Part shown: positions 54,512-62,114 of the stretch, piece by piece
Numbering within the stretch: the stretch's first letter is position 1
How the letters are laid out: every line of letters begins with the position of its first letter
Assembly: GCF_001282945.1 (NCBI RefSeq)
Contig: NZ_CDMG01000009.1
Location: forward strand, 113,620-177,619
Origin: Helicobacter ailurogastricus
Lineage (GTDB): Bacteria; Campylobacterota; Campylobacteria; Campylobacterales; Helicobacteraceae
Direction of reading: 5' to 3'
Length of the DNA stretch: 64,000 bases
Notes under the pieces: generated by a model
Seen by the model: only the letters and a program-made list of their open reading frames with translations
Database searches by the model: none
What the model was told of the DNA's origin: nothing
Translations under genes and position numbers: made by a program

Positions 54512-55072
54512 TTATTGCACTTGGGCGTAGGCGTGGTCGATGGCGAGCATGTTTGCATCGATCAAAGCTTGGGGCATTTTTTTACCCAGCACTTCTTTAA
54601 AAGCGTTTTTAAAAAACTCCAACTCCAACATGCCAGACACCTTCATTAAAGCCCCGAGCATGGGGGTGTTGGGGATGGGGCGCTTGATCGTGTCCATCGC
54701 AATTTTAATGCAATTTAGGGTGAAAACCTTTTTGCTCGCCAACTCGGGTTTTTTTTCAAACAACTCGTCCTTGCTTAAATGCGTGGTGATGATGTAAGTT
54801 GTGTCGGGTTTTTCATTTTCCGTGATGTCGGTGATGAAAGTAAGCCCCGGATCGATCACCAATACATAATCGGGGTTCATAAACTTTTCGTGGTTTAAAA
54901 TGGGTTCAGAGTCGATGCGGTTGTAGGCCGTCATCGCCGCCCCCCTTTTAGCCGACCCATAGACCGCAAAGCCTTGTACTTCTTTTCCTGTGGTGGTGAG
55001 CACATCGGCTAGGCCCTTTGCGCCCGTAACCGCACCCTGACCAGCGCGTGCGTGCCATCGAATTTCTAGCAT
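54512..55072 (-). CDS. porC: pyruvate:ferredoxin oxidoreductase gamma subunit
   Basis: 186-residue gamma subunit (also called porG). It begins with the family motif RWHARAGQGAVTGAKGLADVL (about 4-24, one residue trimmed in some relatives) and contains GFAVYGSAKRGAAMTAYNRI. First gene of the operon, with a TATAAT box and an inverted repeat in its leader. The enzyme is essential for acetyl-CoA supply in H. pylori. Confidence 0.94.
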   Translation of the reverse strand: MLEIRWHARAGQGAVTGAKGLADVLTTTGKEVQGFAVYGSAKRGAAMTAYNRIDSEPILNHEKFMNPDYVLVIDPGLTFITDITENEKPDTTYIITTHLSKDELFEKKPELASKKVFTLNCIKIAMDTIKRPIPNTPMLGALMKVSGMLELEFFKNAFKEVLGKKMPQALIDANMLAIDHAYAQVQ

Positions 55073-55085
55073 TTTTCTCCTTTTC

Positions 55086-55116
55086 GATAGACAAAAGATA
55101 GTAGAGATAGTCTATC
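55086..55116 (-). promoter_or_regulatory. inverted repeats in the por operon leader
   Basis: GATAGAC (55086-55092) pairs with GTCTATC (55110-55116), and the latter is the right half of the perfect palindrome GATAGTCTATC (55106-55116). They lie between the predicted transcription start and porC, so could act as an operator or an RNA structure. Confidence 0.45.
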
Positions 55117-55128
55117 ATTAAGGGGGCA

Positions 55129-55134
55129 ATTATA
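55129..55134 (-). promoter_or_regulatory. -10 element of the por operon
   Basis: Perfect TATAAT on the minus strand (ATTATA on plus), 57 bases upstream of the porC start. Confidence 0.7.
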
Positions 55135-55178
55135 CAAGATTTTGGGTAAACTTATGCAAAATCAGGGAGATTTTAAGA

Positions 55179-56165
55179 ATGCGAACCAAGCAAAGCGCCT
55201 TTTTCTATAATCTCAAATCTCTAGCCCTTTGCTTGCAACCGCTCCTGCCCGGTCAAAAGGGGCGCATCAAAAGGCGTTTAGCCCAATTGGCAAGCTTGCC
55301 CCTATCTAGCTTGGAATCGATCAAAGATCGGGTGAATAAGGCCTGCGCTCTGCCCCCGCATCAAAGCGTGCAAAACCCACCCCTAGGGCTTTTTAAAGGC
55401 TTGTCTTTGGGAAGTCGGTATTTTTACGATTTCATGGCGTATTTTAGGTTTTTCGATCAAAGTTTGCGCTACCAGCTTGAGTACGGCGATGTCAATTACA
55501 ATTTATTGACCCCCACGCTGTGTAAAAGCCGCCCCATTCCCCAAATCCCCCACTCAAACAATGTGCTTTTGCCCCTAGACAAGCGCCGCCACTTCAAGCA
55601 CATTTTTCCCCCATGCCCGATGCCCTTTGAGGCCAAACAAAACAAACTTTTCTTTAGGGGGGCGTGTTTTCAGCCCCACCGCCTAGATTTTTTAAAACAC
55701 TATTTCAAGCACCCCTTAATGGATTTAGGCCATGTGGGGGCGCTTACCCCCGCTTTAAGCCCCTTTAGCAAACCTAGAGCGAGCATTGCCCAGCACTTGG
55801 AGCATAAATTTATCTTGTCTTTGGAGGGCTTTGATGTGGCGAGCAATTTAAAATGGATTTTAAGCTCAAATTCGGTGGCAATGATGCCCCCGCCTAAATT
55901 TGAGAGTTTCTTTTTAGAAAGCCAACTTGTCCCCTATATCCACTACATCCCTTTAAAGCCTGATTACAGCGATACCCCCGCCCAGATAGAGTTTTTTAGC
56001 GCCCGTCCCAAGGATTGTTTGGAGATGATTTGTCATGCCAACACGTATGTCAAAAGTTTTCTCACTCCCCTAGAAGAGTGGACTGCTTTCTTGGTGTTGA
56101 GAAAATATTTTTATTACACGGGACAAGTTGAGCCCTTAGAGATTGAAAAGGCCCTTTTTAACTAA
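55179..56165 (+). CDS. GT90 (CAP10)-like glycosyltransferase, probable LPS biosynthesis
   Basis: 328-residue cytoplasmic protein. The middle region shows the GT90 pattern: FRGACFQPHRLDFLKHYF near 165, then KFILSLEGFDVASNLKWILSSNSVAMM (split at about 212-238) and a following ESQLVPYIHYIPLKPDYSD. This is the nucleotide-sugar-binding layout of CAP10/LpsA-type transferases. It is probably an LPS core or O-chain transferase, possibly the equivalent of one of the H. pylori LPS genes near the por cluster; sugar and acceptor are not predictable. Ribosome site GGGAG. It ends in a hairpin shared with the convergent flhX. Confidence 0.72.
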   Translation: MRTKQSAFFYNLKSLALCLQPLLPGQKGRIKRRLAQLASLPLSSLESIKDRVNKACALPPHQSVQNPPLGLFKGLSLGSRYFYDFMAYFRFFDQSLRYQLEYGDVNYNLLTPTLCKSRPIPQIPHSNNVLLPLDKRRHFKHIFPPCPMPFEAKQNKLFFRGACFQPHRLDFLKHYFKHPLMDLGHVGALTPALSPFSKPRASIAQHLEHKFILSLEGFDVASNLKWILSSNSVAMMPPPKFESFFLESQLVPYIHYIPLKPDYSDTPAQIEFFSARPKDCLEMICHANTYVKSFLTPLEEWTAFLVLRKYFYYTGQVEPLEIEKALFN

Positions 56166-56172
56166 AAAGGGC
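56151..56172. terminator. bidirectional hairpin between convergent genes
   Basis: GCCCTTTTT-(4)-AAAAAGGGC, a perfect 9-bp stem spanning the stop codon of the glycosyltransferase and facing the end of flhX. It can serve either strand, although no long T-run follows the stem. Confidence 0.65.
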
Positions 56173-56181
56173 GCTATTTGT

Positions 56182-56448
56182 CTAGCTCATTTGTGCCCCA
56201 TTTTCAGCCGATTGCAACCAAATAAAGACTTCCACCACGCTCGCATAAAGCTCGGGCGGGATGGGTGTGTCTAGGCGCACATCTAAGAGCGAATTGACCA
56301 AAGCTTCGTTGCAAAAAAGGGGAACATCAAAGGCTTTGGCCTTTTCCATGATTGCTCTTGCAATTTGCCCCACCCCACTAGCCACGACTTTAGGTGCATT
56401 GTCTTGCCCGATGTTATAAGCTAGGGCTACGGCTTTAGGCATCCCCAT
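56182..56448 (-). CDS. flhX: FlhB C-terminal-domain homologue (FlhX)
   Basis: 88-residue protein equivalent to the cytoplasmic FlhB-CC domain after its NPTH cleavage site. It shows KAVALAYNIGQDNAPKVVAS, EALVNSLLDVRLDTPIPPELYASVVEVFIW, with the conserved IPPELY. In H. pylori HP1575 (FlhX) can partly replace that portion of FlhB in the flagellar export switch. The start is taken at 56448 (ATG overlapping the ribE stop, TAATG); ATG at 56442 is possible. Next to ribE and tatD as in HP1573-1575. Confidence 0.86.
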   Translation of the reverse strand: MGMPKAVALAYNIGQDNAPKVVASGVGQIARAIMEKAKAFDVPLFCNEALVNSLLDVRLDTPIPPELYASVVEVFIWLQSAENGAQMS

Positions 56449-57062
56449 TAATAGCCCATCACCAAGCCATCGTAAAAAGACCACGAAAGGGATTTTTGGC
56501 GTTTATTAAAGTGCGCCACCGCCCTTACTAGCATGTCGCTTTCAATATTCACCCGCCGCCCCGGCTTGTAAGCGTTAAAAAGGGTGTTGTTAAAAGTGTG
56601 GGGGATGATGACTAGAGAAAAGCCATCACTATGTATGCCTGCTAAGGTCAAGCTCACCCCATCGATGGCGATCGAGCCTTTGGGGATACACAGCTCTAAA
56701 ATGGAGGGTGGGGCTTTAACGCCCACTTCTACTTGGCTTGTCCCTTTTAAGATTTGATTTACAACCCCCACCCCGTCTATATGCCCTTGAACAAAATGCC
56801 CATCAAAACGATCGCCAGCTCTAAGCGCGGGCTCGACATGCACAAGTTGCCCCGCTTGGTAATTCTCTAAAGCGATTTGTGTCTGTGTGTGTGCGCTCAT
56901 TTGCACGCTAAAGCCGCCCTTAAAAAGAGAAACCACTGTCAAGCACGCCCCATTAACCGCGATGCTCTCGCCTATTTTGGGGCGGTGCTTGCTTTTTAAG
57001 CTCAAAACCCCGCCTTTAAAGCTAAGGATGGGGCTTAATTCTTGGATCAATCCGCTAAACAT
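56448..57062 (-). CDS. ribE: riboflavin synthase (alpha chain)
   Basis: 204-residue enzyme that dismutates two 6,7-dimethyl-8-ribityllumazine molecules to riboflavin. Two tandem lumazine-binding beta-barrels are visible: MFSGLIQELSPI...GACLTVVSL (about 1-90) and FVQGHIDGVGVV...GVSLTLAGI (about 91-190). The stop overlaps flhX. The divergent gap to tatD is 87 bases. Confidence 0.95.
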   Translation of the reverse strand: MFSGLIQELSPILSFKGGVLSLKSKHRPKIGESIAVNGACLTVVSLFKGGFSVQMSAHTQTQIALENYQAGQLVHVEPALRAGDRFDGHFVQGHIDGVGVVNQILKGTSQVEVGVKAPPSILELCIPKGSIAIDGVSLTLAGIHSDGFSLVIIPHTFNNTLFNAYKPGRRVNIESDMLVRAVAHFNKRQKSLSWSFYDGLVMGY

Positions 57063-57104
57063 AAACGCCTTTTAAATGGATTTTAGGGTATCAACCCCCT
57101 AAAT

Positions 57105-57115
57105 TATAGTACAAT
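57105..57115 (+). promoter_or_regulatory. candidate promoter of the tatD-mrdA operon
   Basis: Overlapping -10-like hexamers TATAGT (57105-57110) and TACAAT (57110-57115), about 35-45 bases upstream of tatD, in the only clear intergenic gap of this run. Confidence 0.5.
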
Positions 57116-57149
57116 GGAACTTTTTTACTTTGTGATTGTAGGGAGCTAA

Positions 57150-57914
57150 ATGTTAGAACTGATCGACACCCATTGCCATTTAGACCACTCTTTATACCAA
57201 GCCGATGTGCTCGAGGTTTTAAGCAATGCGCAAAAAGTTGGGGTCAGCACCGCCATTATCCCCGCTGCTAGCCCTAAGGACTTGGCCCGCGCCATCGCGC
57301 TTTGTGAAAGCCGGGCAAACCTTTACTTCGCCGTGGGTACACACCCGCTAGACTTGCAAGACTTTAATTTAGACTTTTTAAAGGCACACATCAACCACCC
57401 TAAATGCGTGGCGGTGGGCGAATGCGGGCTAGATTACCACTACAAAAACGACACAGCCACCAAAGCCGCCCAAAAAGAAGCTTTTAAAGCCCAAATCGCT
57501 TTAGCTTTAGAGTACAACAAACCTTTAATCGTGCATATTAGAGAAGCCAGCACAGATGCACACGCTCTTTTAAAAGAATACCCTAACCTTAAAGGCGTGT
57601 TGCATTGTTTCAATGGAGATGCGCTTTTATTAGAGTTAGCACACAATTTTTACTATGGCATCGGGGGGGTGGCGACCTTTAAAAATGCCAAAACTCTAGT
57701 AGAAATTTTGCCCAAAATCCCCCTAGAGCGCTTGCTTTTAGAAACCGATGCACCCTATTTGACCCCTCACCCTTTTAGAGGCAGCCGCAACGAGCCTAAA
57801 TACATCCCCCTCATTGCTGAAAAACTGGCCAAGGTGCGCCAAATGCGTTTAGAAGATTTGGCCCAAAACACCACGGCCAACGCCCATACACTCTTTAACT
57901 TAAAGGTATCTTAA
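57150..57914 (+). CDS. tatD: TatD-family metal-dependent hydrolase/DNase
   Basis: 254-residue TIM-barrel hydrolase. Metal ligands are in DTHCHLD (about 6-12), VGECGLDYHY (about 88-97), HIREAS (about 128), HCFNGD (about 151) and LLETDAPYLTPHP (about 199-211). TatD proteins are 3'-5' exonucleases linked to DNA repair. First gene of a tight rightward unit; its stop overlaps the next ATG. Confidence 0.94.
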   Translation: MLELIDTHCHLDHSLYQADVLEVLSNAQKVGVSTAIIPAASPKDLARAIALCESRANLYFAVGTHPLDLQDFNLDFLKAHINHPKCVAVGECGLDYHYKNDTATKAAQKEAFKAQIALALEYNKPLIVHIREASTDAHALLKEYPNLKGVLHCFNGDALLLELAHNFYYGIGGVATFKNAKTLVEILPKIPLERLLLETDAPYLTPHPFRGSRNEPKYIPLIAEKLAKVRQMRLEDLAQNTTANAHTLFNLKVS

Positions 57915-59011
57915 TGATAAAATCCTTGCTAAAATCCTTGAGCTTTTCTTGCTTACTTGGTTTGCCCTTGTGCGCCACGCCCCCCACGATCGACAGCGCC
58001 AGCCTAAAGACTTTAAACGCCTTTGGGGTGGATGGGGTGTTTTTAGCTAGTAGTGCCAACGCCAACACCTTAGAGAGCGTGCAACAAACCTTTGATAAAC
58101 TGCTCCAACACTACGATGCCAATGGAGTGTTTATCCCCACGATTAAAAGCATGTTGATACAGGCGAATATCCCCGTAGAGTTTTTGTTTTTAGCGATGGC
58201 AGAGTCTAAGTTTTCTGTTAGGGCTTACAGCGTGAAAAAGGCGGTGGGCATTTGGCAATTCATGCCAGAAACCGCCAAAATGCTTGGCCTAAAGGTCAAT
58301 GCCCTCGTGGATGAGCGGCGCGACCCGATTAAAAGCACACAAGCGGCGATCACCTACTTTAAAATGCTCTACAAGCAAACCCACCAATGGTATTTGGTGG
58401 CGATGGCTTACAACTATGGGCTAAGACGGGTGTTAGAGGCGATCCAAGCCGCCGGCACAGACAACATCAATGTCTTGCTCGATGATGATAAAAAATACCT
58501 GCCCCAAGAAACCCGCCACTACATCCGCTCTATTTTAAGCCTAGCCATCGCCTTTAATAATTTAGACACACAGGACAATAAGGCTTATTTGCTCAATAGA
58601 GGGGCCCGCCAAACTCTAGCCAGCGTGTCCGTTAAAGGCGGGACTTTACTAAGCCAAGTTGCCACGAGTGCGCATTTATCTGTGTCTAAGGTTAGGGCTT
58701 ATAACCACCAATTTAGATACAACTTTTTACCCACTGGCGCGCCTAGCATGGTCTATATCCCCTATGAAAACCTCGCCTATTTTAGACAACACTACAAGCC
58801 CAGAGGCTTTATTGTGCGAGTCATCAATTATAGGGTCAAACCCAGAGAAACCCTTTACTCCATTGCCAAAAAATTTCACAGCTCTGTAGCGCTTTTAAGA
58901 TACACGAACAATCTCAAAGGTTCTTACTTGAGTCGCAGACAAAAACTCATTGTTCCGGTTTTAAGCCACCAAGCCCACCACTTTAAAGTGGCGCAAAACG
59001 AGGTTTTATGA
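57914..59011 (+). CDS. mltD: membrane-bound lytic transglycosylase MltD-like
   Basis: 365-residue periplasmic wall hydrolase that cleaves glycan strands to anhydromuropeptides. A signal peptide lies at about 1-23. The SLT domain has the catalytic Glu in FLAMAESKFSVRAYSVKKAV (about 94-113), then GIWQFMPETAKMLGL and AMAYNYGLRRVLEAI. A C-terminal LysM motif (about 308-352, KPRETLYSIAKKFHSSVALLRYTN) binds peptidoglycan. Equivalent of H. pylori HP1572. It overlaps rlpA by 4 bases. Confidence 0.93.
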   Translation: MIKSLLKSLSFSCLLGLPLCATPPTIDSASLKTLNAFGVDGVFLASSANANTLESVQQTFDKLLQHYDANGVFIPTIKSMLIQANIPVEFLFLAMAESKFSVRAYSVKKAVGIWQFMPETAKMLGLKVNALVDERRDPIKSTQAAITYFKMLYKQTHQWYLVAMAYNYGLRRVLEAIQAAGTDNINVLLDDDKKYLPQETRHYIRSILSLAIAFNNLDTQDNKAYLLNRGARQTLASVSVKGGTLLSQVATSAHLSVSKVRAYNHQFRYNFLPTGAPSMVYIPYENLAYFRQHYKPRGFIVRVINYRVKPRETLYSIAKKFHSSVALLRYTNNLKGSYLSRRQKLIVPVLSHQAHHFKVAQNEVL

Positions 59012-59979
59012 AGTTGTATTGCCAAGTCGTTTTAGCCAGTTTAGCGTTTATGGGGTGCGCTAAGGACACGGGGGGACAAACCACCAACCATTTTGTCTTT
59101 AACCAGCACGAGAGCCTGCGCGCTTATGAGGACGCTAGGGATTTTGACGGCACCATCCCTCCCAAAAGACACTTCTCCCTTTTCCACCACCACAAGAACA
59201 AACAGCCCACAGGCAAACCCTATAATGCCCGCGTGTCTAAGAGCAGTTTAACCGCTGGCATGATCGACTCAGAAGCCATGCAAAGGGCAACCATGCGCCC
59301 TTACAGAGTGGGGGGCAAGACCTATTACCCTACACAAGTCAAAATCGGACAGACTTTTGACGGGTATGCGAGTTGGTATGGCCCCAACTTCCATGCTAAA
59401 AAAACCAGCAATGGCGAAACCTACAATATGTACGCCCACACTGCCGCCAATAAAACTCTACCGATGAACACTATCCTTAAAGTTACCAATAAGGACAACA
59501 ACAGAAGTACCATTGTGCGCATCAACGATAGGGGCCCCTTTGTGAAAAACCGCATCATTGACCTATCCAACATCGCCGCGCACGACATCGCCATGGTGGG
59601 TAAGGGCGTGGCCCCTGTGCGCTTAGAGGTGATTGGCTTTGGGGGGGTGGTGGCCAAACAATACGCCCCATCTTTGCAACAAAGCAAGCAGGCCAAATCT
59701 TTGCAAAAAGAATTTAAAGTGGGCGAGAGCCAAAAAAGTTACAGCGGGGGCAACTTCTCCTTACAAATAGGGGCGTTTTTCAGCAAAGAGGGGGCCATGC
59801 ACGCCAAAGCCGCCCTAGAGCCTCGCTTAAAAAACACCAACTATTCTAGTGCCGTTGTGCAGGGGGTTAAGGACGATAAGCCCATTTATCGAGTCTTTAT
59901 CCGCGGGTTTCAAAGCCAAGAAGAAGCCAGCGACTACGCCAAGAGTCTCAACAAATCTAGCTTTTTGGTGCGTGAGTAG
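59008..59979 (+). CDS. rlpA: RlpA-like septal lipoprotein with DPBB and SPOR domains
   Basis: 323-residue lipoprotein. The lipobox LAFMGC sets Cys17 as the lipidated residue. The double-psi beta-barrel (about 108-205) contains GYASWYGPNFHAKKTSNGET and RINDRGPF, the transglycosylase-like active-site features. The C-terminal SPOR domain (about 245-320, FSLQIGAFFSKEGAMHAKA) binds denuded glycan at septa. Placed after mltD, so two glycan-strand enzymes are coexpressed. Equivalent of HP1571. Confidence 0.93.
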   Translation: MKLYCQVVLASLAFMGCAKDTGGQTTNHFVFNQHESLRAYEDARDFDGTIPPKRHFSLFHHHKNKQPTGKPYNARVSKSSLTAGMIDSEAMQRATMRPYRVGGKTYYPTQVKIGQTFDGYASWYGPNFHAKKTSNGETYNMYAHTAANKTLPMNTILKVTNKDNNRSTIVRINDRGPFVKNRIIDLSNIAAHDIAMVGKGVAPVRLEVIGFGGVVAKQYAPSLQQSKQAKSLQKEFKVGESQKSYSGGNFSLQIGAFFSKEGAMHAKAALEPRLKNTNYSSAVVQGVKDDKPIYRVFIRGFQSQEEASDYAKSLNKSSFLVRE

Positions 59980-60552
59980 GTGCGTACTAACCCCGTTTGG
60001 CTCTTTTTTGTCGGTTTGGCAGGGGCAATGGCGGGGTTGATTTTGTTTTTCTTGCGCCCCCATGAAAAAGCCATCGTGCCCGGAGGTGATTTTGCCAAGA
60101 TCGAGTTACACAATTTTAGTGCCTTTGAGAGCAACTCTACCAGTACGGATTTAAACATCAAGGGCAGTCGGGCTTTGCAATTTAGCGACCACGAAACCCT
60201 TTATGATTTCACTTTGAGTAAATTTGATGCAAATAGTCAGGTTTTAGAACACGCTAGGGGAGAGGTTTTGGTGCGCCGCAACGATTTGTATTTTTTTCCT
60301 AAGGGGGTGCTTTACACGACCAGCAACCATGAGAGTTTTTGGAGTCAAAAAGGGGTTTATGACCACAGCAAACAGATCTTTCAAGGGGAGGGTAATTTTT
60401 TACTCAACGCCCCAGAAGGGCATGTGAGCGGGCAAAACATCGCCTACAACCACAAAACCCAAGTCTTGCAAGCCAAAGACATCCACGCCATCATTAATTT
60501 GGCTGAGGCACAGCACCCCAAAGGGCGGCGCACACGGAGTTTTAAATTTTGA
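59980..60552 (+). CDS. lptC: LPS export protein LptC-like
   Basis: 190-residue single-pass inner-membrane protein. It starts with GTG directly after the rlpA stop. One transmembrane helix (about 7-24), then a periplasmic beta-jellyroll with repeats such as DFTLSKFDANSQVLEHARGE and NAPEGHVSGQNIAYNHKTQV typical of LptC. It should bridge the LptBFG transporter to LptA. The call rests on topology and on adjacency to lptA. Confidence 0.8.
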   Translation: MRTNPVWLFFVGLAGAMAGLILFFLRPHEKAIVPGGDFAKIELHNFSAFESNSTSTDLNIKGSRALQFSDHETLYDFTLSKFDANSQVLEHARGEVLVRRNDLYFFPKGVLYTTSNHESFWSQKGVYDHSKQIFQGEGNFLLNAPEGHVSGQNIAYNHKTQVLQAKDIHAIINLAEAQHPKGRRTRSFKF

Positions 60553-61073
60553 AAAAGCTAGGTTTGTTGTTGCTTTGTGGCCTGTTGCACGCCTTGCCTC
60601 TCAAAGAAACTTTAGAGATCACGGCGGATAAATTCCTTGCCAATGATCAAAAGAAAACCACCATCATTCAGGGCAATGTCCATATCAAAAAAGGCAAGGA
60701 CACCCTAACGGCTAATGAGGTCATCATCCACACCAACGACAAGCGCAAACCCACCAAATACGAAGCCATTGGCAATGTACATTTCCACTTATTTACAGAG
60801 GATGGGCGCGAGGTTAAGGGGCACTCAGATCGCCTCGTTTACGATGCGATTAAGCAAGAATACCGCTTGTTGCAAAACGCTGTGGTGGATGAAGTGGGCA
60901 AGGTCAATTCCGTCAAAGGCGAAGAGATCATTTTAAGCAAAGAGCACGGCTATGCGGATGTGATCGGGGGCAAGGACAAGCCCGCAACCTTTGTTTTTGA
61001 CATGGAAGACATCCAAGAGACGCAAAAAAAGCAAAAGGCAAAACAACATGCTAAACAACAGCACAAGCCTTAG
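60549..61073 (+). CDS. lptA: LPS transport periplasmic protein LptA
   Basis: 174-residue secreted OstA-fold protein. It starts at TTG 60549, overlapping the lptC stop, and the signal peptide is about 1-16. The beta-jellyroll has ITADKFLANDQKKTTIIQGN and VHIKKGKDTLTANEVIIHTN, family signatures. It forms the bridge carrying LPS across the periplasm. The Lys/Gln-rich C-terminal tail (about 157-174) is odd and variable. It overlaps the engB start by 26 bases. Confidence 0.88.
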   Translation: MKKLGLLLLCGLLHALPLKETLEITADKFLANDQKKTTIIQGNVHIKKGKDTLTANEVIIHTNDKRKPTKYEAIGNVHFHLFTEDGREVKGHSDRLVYDAIKQEYRLLQNAVVDEVGKVNSVKGEEIILSKEHGYADVIGGKDKPATFVFDMEDIQETQKKQKAKQHAKQQHKP

Positions 61074-61680
61074 GGTTTTAGAAAGCCATTTTGTGTGTGC
61101 GGCTGCTAGCATGGCGCACTGCCCCCCAGCTAGCCTGCCCGAAGTGGCGTTTTTAGGGCGCAGCAATGTGGGCAAAAGCACCTTCATTAACCAACTTTTG
61201 GGGCACAAAATCGCCAAAAGCTCGGCCACCCCGGGCAAAACCCAAACAGCTAATTTTTTTGTCACCACTTGGCAATTAGGGCTAGAAAAAGTCGCTTTTG
61301 GGTGCATAGATTTACCCGGATTTGGGTATGCCAAAGTGTCTAAAAGTTTGCAAGAAGAGTGGGGGGTGTTTTTATGCACCCTTTTAAAACAGCGCCCCAG
61401 CATTAAATTATTCCTCCACCTCATCGATGCCAGACACCCACATTTAAGCCTAGACACCAAAGTACAAGAATTTTTACAAAGTTTTATCAAGCTAGATCAG
61501 CGCATCCAGTGCATTTACACGAAATTTGACAAACTCACCAGCCACGCCCAGCACTCCCTAGTGCAAGAAAATCCCAGTGCTTTAGTGAGCGTGCTAAAAC
61601 CATCTACCCTTAAGCCCAAATTCGGCTCTTTGCAAAACCTCCAAAAAACTTTATTAAACGCTTTGTTAGGGCGCACATGA
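61048..61680 (+). CDS. engB: ribosome-biogenesis GTPase EngB (YsxC/YihA)
   Basis: 210-residue GTPase for late 50S assembly. The start at ATG 61048 gives MLNNSTSLRVLESHFV; earlier in-frame codons lie deep in lptA. G1 is GRSNVGKSTFIN (about 35-46), G2 has the conserved Thr in SSATPGKTQTANFF, G3 is DLPGFGYAK and G4 is TKFDKL. Equivalent of HP1567. Confidence 0.95.
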   Translation: MLNNSTSLRVLESHFVCAAASMAHCPPASLPEVAFLGRSNVGKSTFINQLLGHKIAKSSATPGKTQTANFFVTTWQLGLEKVAFGCIDLPGFGYAKVSKSLQEEWGVFLCTLLKQRPSIKLFLHLIDARHPHLSLDTKVQEFLQSFIKLDQRIQCIYTKFDKLTSHAQHSLVQENPSALVSVLKPSTLKPKFGSLQNLQKTLLNALLGRT

Positions 61681-62114
61681 GCTTGACCTACACGAGGTGC
61701 GCCTGTTATGTGCTCAGTTTTTATCTTTACAGCAACCTACAAGCCCTGTACCCCATTTTGCCCCCCCTCATTAGTTTCTTCTTTATTCTTTACAAAACTA
61801 GGGAAGATGAGCGGTTGCAAGATCGCTATATCCTTTGCATTTTTACCTGTTTGTTGTTTTTAGAAGCCATCAACCAAGAACCGCTAGGGTTTTTAATTTT
61901 GCTCTTCATCCTCTATGAAAAGTTGGTTTTACAATTTGTGTTAAGGACATTCGAAGAGCGTATCCTTTGGGACGCTTTTCACATGCTCGCCATTTACGTG
62001 CTCTACACCCTCTTGCTCTCCGCCTTGCACGCCACCCCTCTAGCCTCTTGGGATCGGCTCTTGATCTACACCGCTCTTGAGTTCATTTTGTGGAGAGTCT
62101 ATGGAAGGCGTTAG
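61677..62114 (+). CDS. small integral membrane protein (HP1566-like, MreD-like position)
   Basis: 145-residue protein that is almost wholly hydrophobic, with about five transmembrane helices and short charged turns (KTREDERLQDR). It sits between engB and the PBP2 gene, a place often taken by MreD in wall-elongation operons; its size and topology fit, but MreD sequences are too variable for a firm call. It overlaps engB by 4 bases and mrdA by 14 bases, so it is certainly cotranslated with wall genes. Confidence 0.7.
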   Translation: MSLTYTRCACYVLSFYLYSNLQALYPILPPLISFFFILYKTREDERLQDRYILCIFTCLLFLEAINQEPLGFLILLFILYEKLVLQFVLRTFEERILWDAFHMLAIYVLYTLLLSALHATPLASWDRLLIYTALEFILWRVYGRR

